From positions 2,418,001-2,482,000 of the forward strand of contig OX381710.1 of the NCBI GenBank assembly GCA_947462335.1: 64,000 nt of DNA, written 5' to 3'. This document shows positions 25,913 through 35,845 of the stretch, one piece after another. A program made the position numbers and the translations under genes. Numbering within the stretch: position 1 is the stretch's first letter; every line of letters begins with the position of its first letter. The notes beneath the pieces were generated by a model. The model ran no database searches. It was not told the origin of the DNA and saw only the letters and a program-made list of their open reading frames with translations. This DNA comes from Harmothoe impar. Taxonomy: Eukaryota > Annelida > Polychaeta > Phyllodocida > Polynoidae.

Positions 25913-26800
25913 AACATGCTGAGCGAGCGTGGAGTGGACGATGCTACGATGATGAAGGGCGGGTCGAGAAAGTGTGATGGGTGAGAGCGGCGTTTCACTC
26001 CTTATGTACCCTGTCCTAGATAATCCTCTTAAACGGCTGAAAAGACTCTCTCAGTACAGAGTCTCTACTCAATTAAGTGATCTGTTAAGTAAGTTTTCAC
26101 ATGCTACTTGACTACTGCAGGTGGGTTTAGACTTAAGCAGCTTAGTGCACACACGTGTCTGTTAGAAAGCTACCTGCACACCTGCCTTCCTTTTTCACTA
26201 GTATTTACCCCTTGCCGACTTATAAGGCGCCTATACACGTGTCAGCCTCCTTATATACGTCTTCTTGCTTCTAGAGCTAAGCTACTTACCGTCGTTTTCA
26301 GCTGCCGCAGGCTGACTGGCAGCTATTTAAAAGAGAATACCCGTTACCTGTATAACGGATCAGGAGGTTATGAGATTAGAGTGTGTATACAAAAAAAGCT
26401 ACAGGGGGCATGTGTCTGTCTGTGAGGTAGAGACGATGTGGTAAGCGGCTCAAGTGTAAAACAAAAGCACCTCCTCTTGCCGCAGTGAGTGGCGCGGACG
26501 TCGGCTGGCTAGTTGAATAAGCGTCAGCTTAAAAGATAATCCGTCCACGGGCTGGCGCGTCACACCTGTCGTTAATCACCCCCTGTAGTCTTTGTATACG
26601 CAGGTGACCCGGTTTTATCTCTTCACCAGCTATAATCCCATATACATGTAGCGCACGTTACACTCGTTATCTCTCTTTTCATGCTGAGGGATTAGGGGTG
26701 GAAGGGTTCAGGTGAAAAGCGATTTGATTCCTCTCTGGAAGAGGGTGGGGCTCTAGGTGAAAACAAGCTTAGACCATCCAGATTAGCCGCTCTCTCGGCT

Positions 26801-26944
26801 ATATAAAGAGCCTCAATTTTTTTTATCTCTGCCCACTTCGTCTTGTTGTACACTATCAGTCACGAGGCAGACGCTCGAAGTAGCAGATGTTTGCAGTATA
26901 GATTATACAGAGGTTACCTGCTAATAGGATTTTGTCAGAATAGG
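26801..26944 (+). promoter_or_regulatory. TATA promoter and 5' exon of element 1 core
   Basis: The box ctatataaag is followed about 60 bp later by an initiator-like tatcagtcac, then about 75 bases ending in aatagg before gtgagt (donor at 26945). The whole stretch is nearly identical at 54107-54246 in element 2. It looks like a pol II promoter, a short first exon and a splice donor. The acceptor is not identified. Confidence 0.5.
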
Positions 26945-26986
26945 GTGAGTTGCTCTTAAAATGACCATTTTAAATGGGTTGTTAAT

Positions 26987-27130
26987 ATGGTATCTGATGT
27001 TAATGAGCTAACACCTAACATTGAGGATTATGACCTCCCAGAGGGGCGTCTCGCCAAATTCTCCGGTCTTGACTATAGGCTTAACTGTCTAAAGACTGTG
27101 GAGCACGTTTATGGGCGGTCTCCTTACTAA
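26987..27130 (+). CDS. Small ORF (47 aa), element 1 core
   Basis: This ORF begins MVSDVNELTPNIEDYDLPEG and ends in GRSPY. It lies 42 bases after the donor-like site and just before the first stem-loop unit. It is open in both elements, but every difference from 54288-54431 changes an amino acid (four changes, no silent ones). That argues against ordinary constraint, so coding status is doubtful. Confidence 0.3.
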   Translation: MVSDVNELTPNIEDYDLPEGRLAKFSGLDYRLNCLKTVEHVYGRSPY

Positions 27131-27730
27131 TTTCACTTGACCAGGCCGGCAGGGTCAACTAGTCTAGGTAATTACAACCACAAGGGCGGCTACTCAACAT
27201 CCAAGTGGACCTACTACTACGAGATTGTCTTTTGACCACTCTGCTGCCGCCTGCTGGTCTGGCGATTACATGCTCTAGTATAGTTCTCCGCTCTTTTCGT
27301 CAGATGGCGCCACAATAGGGTTTTTGTACATTTCCACGATACTCGCGAACATTTTAAACGCATAATGACCTATAATAAGCAACAAAGCACACTTCTAATA
27401 TATTGAATATAAGAAACATGTCAACGTTGTGTATTTCTGATAGAATGAGGCAGATTCTTTGAAATATCAACTAAACTATAGCGAGATTGAAAATACTACA
27501 CCATAACTAAAGCGATATAAAAGCTATATAAAGTCAGAACTTCTCACGGAACGGCATCTGCAACAGATCACTCAACCATTCGTCTTCAAATGCCACACAG
27601 GGTTCCTGTCCAACAGGACTTTGAGCCTTGACGCTTTTGAGGGAGGTTTGATCTTATGTTGCTTAACATGTGGTGTAATTAATCAACACCGCGGCCCCTC
27701 TTTAGGGGCCACACAATAAACAAAGAATAA
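27118..27730 (+). ncRNA. Stem-loop transcription unit 1, element 1
   Basis: A conserved upstream block (aaccacaagggcggctactc, then cgtcagatggcgccacaat) leads to a TATA-like ctatataaag near 27535. About 155 bases later comes a perfect 7-bp stem GGCCCCT-CTTT-AGGGGCC (27693-27710), followed by ACACAATAAACAAAGAATA. An internal hairpin TCCTGT-cca-ACAGGA lies at 27604-27618. It may be a short RNA gene or an mRNA 3' end. The layout recalls the histone mRNA stem-loop, but the loop and stem length differ. Confidence 0.45.
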
Positions 27731-28203
27731 AAAAGGGTGAGCCTTAAGTTTAAAGTGAATCTCCCAGGATTTTGGCGAGGTCGACAAAGGGGGAGGTAAC
27801 AGATTTAAACTGCGGGAGACTATACGCAAACCTTGATACTCTCAGAGGGGAGCCCCATATTGCGGGCCTGTGGTCAGATCTATCACCTCCAGGGTGCAGT
27901 CTGCATGTCATAAATGACCACCACAGACATTGGGATATAATGTTAATCCTACTCCAGGGTCTCCATAATTAGCGGGGCTCGCCTTGAGATGGGAAATTCA
28001 CTACAGCACTATCTGTCGTTGAAAATGGTGCTCGTGTAGAGTCGGGATGATGTACCAAAAGAGCATTTTATACACAATGATACCCTTGTACAAATGCGTA
28101 TACCTAGTAGGCTGTGTCTTATCATCAAATCTAAGAGGGTGCGCTATAGTTTTATTATACTTTTATAGTCCATTTTAAAATCCGAGCTTAGCTTAGTTCA
28201 TAG

Positions 28204-29041
28204 TCTCCTTACCAATTTTCACTTGACCAGGCTGGCAGAGCCAACTAGTCTAGGTAATTATAACCACAAGGGCGGCTACTCAAGATCCAAGTAGACCTAC
28301 TACTACGAGATTGTCTTTTTGTCCCCTCTGCTGCCTAGTTATTACATCCTCCAGTCTAGCTCGCCACACCCTTTGAGCAGCTCCATTGCCTCGGTAAAAG
28401 TGTAGGGGTGTGCTTTCCACCTTCAGTCATCCATAGATTCGATCACCATCACCCCCCTTGAAATGACCTCAGCTGTTAATTAGGGCGTAAAGCAGCCCAA
28501 CAACCAACCAAGTCCCTGTCAAAGATGTGAATAACGAACACGCTAGTATAGTTCCCCGCTCTTTCGTCAGATGGCGCCACAATAGGGGTTTTGTACATTC
28601 CTACGATGCTCGCGAGCATTTCAACGCATAATGAGCTATATAGGCAACAAAGCGCGCTTCTAATATATTAAAATATAAAAACAATTCAATATTGTGTATT
28701 TCTGATAGAAATGAGGCGGTTTCCTTAAATACCAACTAAACTATAGCGAGATGAAAAATACCACACCATATCTAAGGCTTTATAAAAAGCTATAGAAAGT
28801 CAGAACCTCACACGGATCAGTATTCTGTCTGCAACGGATCACCCCTGACCCACTGGTCCTCGCATGCCACACACGGCTCTGCCGTGTTTGTGCTTTGAGG
28901 TATCACCCATCAAGTGATCCATGCTGCCCAACATGAGGCGTAATTAATTACGCTGATGTTGCATAGCACAGCGGCAGCATCTAAGTAACTCTAAGGAGTT
29001 AGTCGGCCCCTCTTTAGGGGCCACACAATAAACAAAGAATA
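28204..29041 (+). ncRNA. Stem-loop transcription unit 2, element 1
   Basis: This is a second, diverged unit with a TATA-like ttataaaaag near 28783. It has internal hairpins ACACGGC-tct-GCCGTGT (28871-28887), the palindrome gcgtaattaattacgc (28938-28953) and taactc-taag-gagtta, and ends with the invariant GC stem-loop at 29005-29022 and AATAAA at 29027-29032. The first internal hairpin lies where unit 1 has a different stem, so pairing rather than sequence is kept. Confidence 0.45.
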
Positions 29042-30431
29042 CCCTGAATCTGGGACCTGCGGGCGAAGGCCCCAACTGTGAAGTCATTATTGGCCACATT
29101 GGTAATATCAATTAAAACTTTAGACAACACCCACCTTAAGTATCATTAACGGACAATATCAATAAACTTAGCATCCTCTTGGTTACCACATTTAGCACCA
29201 ATTTTACAACTCACAGGGGCCACCCTTGAAAATAACACCAGCCTCACCACGCTTTTATTGCTCTGCTGATTTCTCCAATCCAAAACATTGGGTATCTAGT
29301 CAAGCTGTGAGCTCATTAGGTCAGCCCTTTGTCGGCCTCGCCGGCAAGTCCCGGATTCAGTATAGAAAGACTAAGGGGGCGGGGAGTAGGTCTTTAAGTT
29401 TAGCGCTATCTGTGTCATTAGACCATTCTTAAAAATCGACATGTGACATGAATAAAAAATTCTCAATTACTGTATAAGTAGGCGCCTCAACTCTTCCTTC
29501 AAATTCCGGCCTTGCGGGTGGTCAAATTAAAAAAAAGAAAATTCCTAGTAGTCTATGGTCCCAAGAGTCCGATTGTATCAATTACGGTGCCCCTACATTT
29601 TCCCCCTTAGTGACACTAGTGACCATGCCTTTTTCACTTAGGGTCATGTGACATGGTCATTTCTTAAAAATCGACATGCGACATGGGACACGTTCATCTC
29701 AAACCCTTAGCCTCTAGAGAGTTCAAAATAGCACTGCCGCTGTAGTCTGCCCGTTTCTGTGATCAAATATGCACCCTTCCTAATAGCACCCCCACTGGTG
29801 CATTGCATAAAAATAGCCCTCCTGACCTCATTTCTTGAGCTATAAAAAAACACAAACCCCTCATTTTAATCACAATATCATGGCAGTCAACATGAATGGA
29901 GTCATTAGTGGAGAAAGATAAGAGTCTCTGTTTTCTGTAGCCTACAATATTATGGTGACATTCTTCATGTCAAAATGTAATAAATAAATATGAGTTGTTA
30001 AAACTTGTTACCATGGGGATGTTGGTAATTGTGTTCTTGAAGACGTATGTGAAATCCAGATGTATGTGCCTCTGCCCAACAATGACCCTAGCCATTTTAA
30101 GTAAACCTGTTCTGTCTGAGTTAGAAGGGTGCCTAGGGCCAGAGCTACAGAACCCCTAACTGCTGTGAAAGTGCCCCTCTCCTGCCTAGATCACAGAAAT
30201 GGGAAATATGTTCAGATGCATTCACCATGATATTTCTGGATCTAAGCAGATCTGAAAAGCTCTCATAGAGATCTATACTAATGGAACCACTATGTATTTT
30301 TTAACTCATTTTTCAAAAATGTATCAAACTCCCTACCTTAGCGCCCCTATAAATAGGGTTAAGTACCTGTCCGACTCCCCTACCACTGCTGCTGGAGGAG
30401 TACCGAGAACTACCCTCTTTTTAGAAAACCA

Positions 30432-30445
30432 GCCCCTTCGGGGGC
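30432..30445. repeat. GCCCC-TTCG-GGGGC hairpin
   Basis: This is a five-base-pair GC stem closing a UUCG tetraloop if transcribed from the plus strand. It lies about 80 bp downstream of a ctataaatag box at 30348-30357 in element 1. Confidence 0.5.
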
Positions 30446-30574
30446 CGGGATTGTGCCTATATGTGCGTGTGTGGGGTGGGTACTGAGGTAGGCCTACTCC
30501 CGGGAAACTTCCAGTCCATCTAATATGGGCGGGAAAAGATGGCAGTGGCGCCATCTAATAGGACGCACTAAAAC

Positions 30575-30626
30575 TGCTTAGTGACGTGATGTTGCTTAGT
30601 GACGTGATGTTGCTTAGTGACGTGAC
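30575..30626. repeat. 18-bp triple repeat with CRE-like cores
   Basis: Unit tgcttagtgacgtgatgt occurs twice exactly and a third time truncated (tgcttagtgacgtgac). Each contains TGACGTGA, close to the CRE. It is inside element 1. Confidence 0.8.
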
Positions 30627-31438
30627 CTGACATGACCTTTGACCCGTGTCAACATGGGAGCGCCGATTCGGAAGTTAAGGCTCGATTATCTAACTCATTT
30701 TAAGGATTTCTAATAAGATATTCAACAGGGAACATTAAATCAGTGTTATCTATTGGATTCTATCGTGTTTTATCGCTATTCTTCTATTGATACACTATAA
30801 TAGTCCCGATTTTAGTAAAGAAAACAATGGCGGAAATTTGTGAATCTCCATGTCTCTTGTTGCTAGGTAGCTAGGTGTACGAGACTATGTATATTATATG
30901 TCAATTTTATTTAAAAATACAGATTAATTATACAATTTACTTTGATGAGTGAAAAAGAAATTAAATGGGGGACCTTCAAAATATTAATTCAATTCATACT
31001 CTTTAGGGAGTCGAGTTAGCTGGTACTTTCCTAACCGTTTCATATACTGAAAATTTTGCTTCATCTGGTACCCCAAGGGTACTCTAGGCTGGAGCAGTCA
31101 TTAATTAAAAGTTTCCAACCAGCGAAGGACTAACCCATTTTTATATATAGGGTAACTAAGTAAAAATATCCTTCTTCATGTCCAGTTACATACAATGTCG
31201 ATCAATTTGACACTGTAGCAGCATGTCTCCATATCTGTATGCTGCATAAATGCACAATACACGGTTCTGCACGCACTTAAACCAAGGCTAACATGGGTGA
31301 CCTATATAGATGTGATACTCTCGTTTTCGGGGCTAGTAGAAATTAGGCGGCTAATATAGACGTTCCGGGTTCGAACCCTCACTAAGTTTTAGTCAAGACG
31401 TCTAGCCACAGGCGCCTTAGGCGACGAAAGCGCGTCAA

Positions 31439-31492
31439 GGCGTTTACAGGGTTCGAACCCGTGAGCTGCTCCTTGGGGTCACAAAAAACGCT
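31439..31492 (-). other. tRNA-like minihelix with B-box, element 1
   Basis: On the minus strand, an AGCGTTT/AAACGCC helix encloses a T-arm-like ACGGG-TTCGAAC-CCTGT. The total is only 54 bases, so no full tRNA fits. The homolog in element 2 is 57240-57293. It could be a tRNA-derived remnant or pol III B-box. Confidence 0.35.
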
Positions 31493-31699
31493 TCAACCTT
31501 AAAATCCCATAGGAAATTTTTTTTGGGTTTTTGGACTTTAGGCCTGAATTTGGGGGTGATCCCGGGCTGATAGAAAAATAATTCTTGGACGAGCGGATAG
31601 CTCTGGATCTCTTTTTATCTAAAACAGCGAAAAATTGATTGTGGTTCCGCCGCAATTCATCCGACGAGGGGTAATCAGCCCCCCCCTCTGCCAATCATG

Positions 31700-31960
31700 G
31701 CAGTGAATTTAGACGGCGCGCAATCTCTCGCAGCCACCGCGGACGGACCAATTAGTCCTGTCGGCATCTTAGTATGGTTCGTGTGACCTACTTAGAGGCT
31801 CACACAGTGGGGGTGTGTCCGGCGTTCGGCGCGCTGATTGGCTACTGGTGGGAGGTGCTGTGCTGCGTCAGGAACTTTACCTATTTGGGGCGGGTGTTAA
31901 AGGCGCACTGAGTTGAGGTGCACCTTTAAGCAAGAGCGCGATCCGGTCGTCGCGTTGGTA
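31700..31960. promoter_or_regulatory. GC-rich promoter-like block, element 1
   Basis: The block has gcgcgctgattggctactgg (CCAAT type), gggcggg and ggcgcactgagttgagg, in contrast with AT-rich surroundings. It is shared with 57500-57745 of element 2. The transcript is not identified. Confidence 0.35.
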
Positions 31961-32089
31961 GCCTTACTACCCGTCGCGCATTTAACTAGAGGCTTAAGTG
32001 TGACAAATGACGATTCTTTGTCGACGCGACTACTAACATCAGCAGCATCGGCAGCAGCGGTAGCAGCATCGGCAGCAGCTATAAGGTGA

Positions 32090-32167
32090 AAACATGTTCA
32101 GACACCGTCGGCGTGTGAGACCTGTCCAGGCATGTCCGAGCAGGTTCGAACGTGTCTGAACATGTTC
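32090..32167. promoter_or_regulatory. Inverted repeat with three p53-half-site-like decamers
   Basis: Arms aacatgttcagacac (32091-32105) and its exact inverse (32152-32166) flank a centre with AGGCATGTCC. The three decamers AAACATGTTC, AGGCATGTCC and GAACATGTTC all fit RRRCWWGYYY. The region is replaced by a different hairpin in element 2. Function is speculative. Confidence 0.3.
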
Positions 32168-32239
32168 CGGAGTGCAAGACGCGTGCACACACAGACCGAA
32201 CAGACACACACAGACCCACACACCCACACACCCCTATGT

Positions 32240-33100
32240 AGTGTGGGATGTAAAAGAAACCCTTGTCTCGGTAAAAGGGCCATAGATTCGATCACCATCA
32301 CCGCCCTTGAAATGACCATAGCTGTTAACTAAGGCGTAAAGCAACCCACACACCCACACACCCACACACCCACACATTTTTCTGTATGAGCCTTCAGACC
32401 TGAAGCTGCTCAGTGTACGGGACTAGGTTTTGTCATAGGCCCTACGGACGCTACTCAAGGGGGAATAAGAGAGCTGTCTCACCATGACATGGGCTGGCTG
32501 TAGTTTTTTATGTTTCGGTACCTACAACCAAACAGCCAGTACCCACCCCAGGGCTTCATGTCGCACGCGGGAAAAGTATAAAGATTTGAACGGTGGCGCC
32601 AACTGTCGGAATAGCGGGTACACTACGTCAGTAGTTCTTTTGTTCTCCGCTGAGTGACTGGGCGAAATGTAGTCGGTAGCTCTATTTTCTGTGCACTGTT
32701 CTGTTCATTTTCTACACTTAACGCTTAAATAGACCACGTGTTTGTACAAGCTAGCTGTTTTTATCAGTGCAAAAATTAAATAAGCATCGGATAGAACAAT
32801 AAAAAAATGAGAAAGTAATCCAGCACTTAGTATAACGCACCAGTTTTATCATGAGACACCGAAAGTCTGGTTTTTTTTCGGGTGCATAAGACAGTCGACT
32901 GAGAGCTCCAAACCAACCAAAACGTACCAGAGGGCGATCTATCTCAGAACGTACCCGACAGGGCAGGGGCCTTCTACACCCCGGCTCTGATGAGCAAGCG
33001 AGGGCCTATTCCTCTTTTGAGGTGGGCCCAAAATTGAACAAAAGAATAAACTCAGAAAAAAGCCTTAGGATTGAAAGAGTTGTAGATACTGATTTTAACG
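32240..33100. other. Right-interior of element 1, no gene seen
   Basis: This is private to element 1; element 2 has the death-domain gene region here. Short cacaccca repeats lie at 32210-32380. No supported ORF. Confidence 0.45.
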
Positions 33101-33204
33101 AGGAAGTCGCATTCATTAGTTTACAAATAGCCAGTGTAAGTACGCCCATGTATAGGAGAGAGACCTTGCTTATTTCTTATAGAGTTGTAAGATAGTCACA
33201 TCAT

Positions 33205-33856
33205 GATGCACATCATCATAAACGCAATCATGATACATTTCATTGTAAGTAGACGAACCAGTAGACTCGCCTCTCTGCCCTCTAAAAGAGAGGGCAGAGA
33301 GGCGAGTCTCACTCTTAAAAACCCTTCCCCTCCCCTCCCCCCTCCCCCCCTCCCCCCCTCCCCCCCCCATGCATCTTAAAGAGTGCCCCCCAGAGTGCCC
33401 CTCCCCCCCCCTAAAAAAAAAGAGCCGCATTTTTAAATTATTTTTTAGCAAGCTTTCAGCTTGCTTTTTCTTTTTTTAAATTTATTTATCCATAAAAATC
33501 TCAAGTGACTTATTTTGAAATTCACGCCAACCTAGTAGTCACGTGACCCCCTTAAGTAGGTCACTTCCAGTCACGTGACCTATTTGAATTTCCCGCCAAC
33601 ATGGTGGTCACGTGACCCTCTTAAGTAGGTCACTTCCGGTCACGTGACCTATTTGAATTTCCCGCCCAAAGGTCACGTGACCGGAAGTAGGTCACTTCCG
33701 GTCACGTGACCTATTTGAATTTCCCGCCAAAAGGGAGGCCTCTCATTGGCTGCTTTTGAATTTCCCGCCAAAAGGGAGGCCTCTGATTGGCTGCAGGTCG
33801 ATTGAGTAATAAACAGTACTTAACTATAGTCCCGTTCCGATACATACTATACTACT
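33205..33856. repeat. Right terminal inverted repeat of element 1
   Basis: This is the reverse complement of 23483-24129, with only small indels such as three bases near the ccaat motif. The adjoining inner 100 bases (33100-33205) match, in inverted orientation, the inner side of the left end of element 2. The ancestral repeat was therefore probably longer. Confidence 0.85.
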
Positions 33857-33862
33857 CTTGTT
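33857..33862. repeat. Target-site duplication, right of element 1
   Basis: CTTGTT follows the right terminus, and the flank then continues as atatggttct, as in copy A. Confidence 0.85.
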
Positions 33863-34686
33863 ATATGGTTCTTTTACAAAGTTATTTAATTTAAGATCCA
33901 TTACACCTTGCACTAAGTTCAGAGCATAGATAATCTCGCAATACATCCTTTTGAGGCTATTATTTTACCCTCAGGAAGGATGGGGAACATACATGTATCA
34001 CCTCATAGAATGCGCAGATAGTCGCTGAAAACTTTTAGACGTCAACCAATGTATGAATAAAGACTGTATTCATAATCAGAACATCATCACAGTTGTCAGA
34101 CATCTAACTAACAAAAGTTTCTGTTTGAGTATATTTCACCTTTAGAAAGTCCTGTGAGACAATACAGACAAAGCAGTGAACAGGCAGTATGTAGACATGT
34201 ATTTGTGAACTAATCAAATTACTATGTAGTATGGTATTGCAGTCTCAGTATCTGAAATCTTTTTGAATTGAACTCAGTTGCTTCAAAAGATTCAACTGAT
34301 ATTGAAGTGACACATGCACATGAAGCCGTGTGTATATGTCTCTTGTTTTTCTTGTTATACTTTACAGTGTAAATCATTTTGTTTTTATTTCATGACAGTA
34401 TCGCATCTAAAAATCTGCCGTATGCCGTATAACTTTCTCATTTCCTCCTGTTGAATTTTTTTCATTCTTCTCTCACAAAACTAAATGTGCATGGACATTA
34501 TCGAGAGATAATCCTATCAGGGATTAATTATCAACAGCAATGGGGACGGAACAGATTATCTGAAAAATTGTTAATGGTGTCGTTGTTTGTTTGCACAGGA
34601 GAGTGATTGTGTTAGTTTATTAGTCTCCTGAAGGACTTGTCCCATTCTACTTAATGTCAGCTGCATTATGAAGTAAGATCCATTCA

Positions 34687-35060
34687 AACACTCATTTACT
34701 CACTCACTCACTCACTCACTCCACCCCTCACTTACACACAGACCCATTCATATATTCACTCACACACTCACTTACTAACTCTCATACTATCCATTTGTTC
34801 TATCCCCTACTCACTCACACACTCACTCATTCCCTCAATCCTTCACTTGCTTACTCACTCACTTATCTACCCAGTCACTCACTTAGGTACTCAATAACCA
34901 ACTCACCTACTCACTCACTGACATGCTAATTAATCCAATCCCCCCCTCTCTCACCTATTCACTTACTCAGTCACTCTTTCAAACACTCACCCACCCCCCC
35001 TCCACCATCACCCACAGACTCACTCACTCACTATCTCACTCATTTACTCACTCTAATGCT
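34687..35060. repeat. CACT-type tetranucleotide tract, copy B
   Basis: This is the counterpart of 4420-5020, shorter and more interrupted. Confidence 0.8.
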
Positions 35061-35845
35061 TGCTAACACACTCATCCACTCCAGTATCTCTTTCACAGTT
35101 TAACTACCTGTTCCCCTCTCCTTCTTTTCTATCTTTCAGACCCTATCTGCCTCTGACCCTATTTTAAACAATTGCTCTCATTCCATTATTCTATATACCT
35201 TACTCCCTAGGCCTGTATATCTGTCTTTTCACCTGGCTGTGTGATGGCATGGCTATTAGTAGTCCCCTACCACCCAAATCCCATGCTTCAACCCTTTAAG
35301 GGTAGCATGGTGCTTTATTCCAATAGCCCCTGGATTGTAATGATGGGTACTTACCAGGCCTGCATTATGCATCATACTAATCCTTTGATAGTATGTCAGG
35401 CCTGTAGAGTCTGCACGATGCATGAATGCAGCTCTGGACAGTTGCTGCAATTATAAAGACAAATAGAATATCAAATTAAAGTGATATACAACCCTCATAT
35501 GGTTAATCTCTGCAGACATCAATAAAACGTCTATACAAAATTAATCAGCCCAGATTGCCTCTAATTGAGGAGCGGATTCAGTCTGATTTTCCCGGTGCTT
35601 ATTAGTATCAATCCACCCCCTCCCCCTACCACCACTCTATGCCTCTGGTAGCTTTTCATATCGAGAACCTACCCATGCTATTTTATGTCAGCCATGAATT
35701 TGAATAGACTCTCTGCAGGTGGTAGTTGAGTAGGAAGTAGTGAACCTGTTATGGTGTCTGTTATGTATAGGGTCTGAATGTTATTGCTGCCATCTTGCAG
35801 GAGATCATGTCTGGCCATTCTTTTGATGCAGTAATCAGCACATGG

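Larger units (their letters stand above)
29042..31430. other. Element 1 segment without a recognised gene
   Basis: The first 300 bases are shared with element 2 (about 56883-57150). The rest is private to element 1. It holds scattered cgacatg words (29430-29690), a TATA box with the UUCG hairpin, and the CRE-like triple repeat. No ORF is supported. Confidence 0.5.
23483..33856. mobile_element. Large TIR element 1 (10.4 kb), Polinton-like 6-bp target duplication
   Basis: Both ends carry the same inverted terminus, agtagtatagtatgtatcgg at the left and its reverse complement at the right. Inverted identity continues for about 650 bp. CTTGTT flanks both sides (23477-23482 and 33857-33862). Copy A near 3025-3045 reads straight through with a single CTTGTT. 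Six-base duplications and long TIRs with AG...CT ends are typical of Polinton/Maverick elements as I know them, but no Polinton hallmark gene is visible. Contents from left to right are TIR, CATGTCG repeats, CTG block, the minus-strand 287-codon ORF, TATA promoter, two stem-loop units, a weakly structured region and TIR. Confidence 0.85.

Noticed and set aside
27693..27722. Calling the stem-loop a true histone mRNA 3' end
   Set aside because: The stem is 7 bp with a CTTT loop instead of 6 bp with a TTTC-type loop, an AATAAA is present, and no histone ORF lies upstream.
31360..31400. Full tRNA gene suggested by gggttcgaaccc
   Set aside because: No cloverleaf with D and anticodon arms can be drawn around it.
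31479..31694. 71-codon minus-strand ORF in element 1
   Set aside because: The matching part of element 2 has a one-base deletion and lacks the start codon, so coding is not conserved.
32588..32640. Possible LTR or primer-binding-site-like tggcgccaactgtcgg
   Set aside because: No paired LTR, gag-pol frame or matching second copy is seen.
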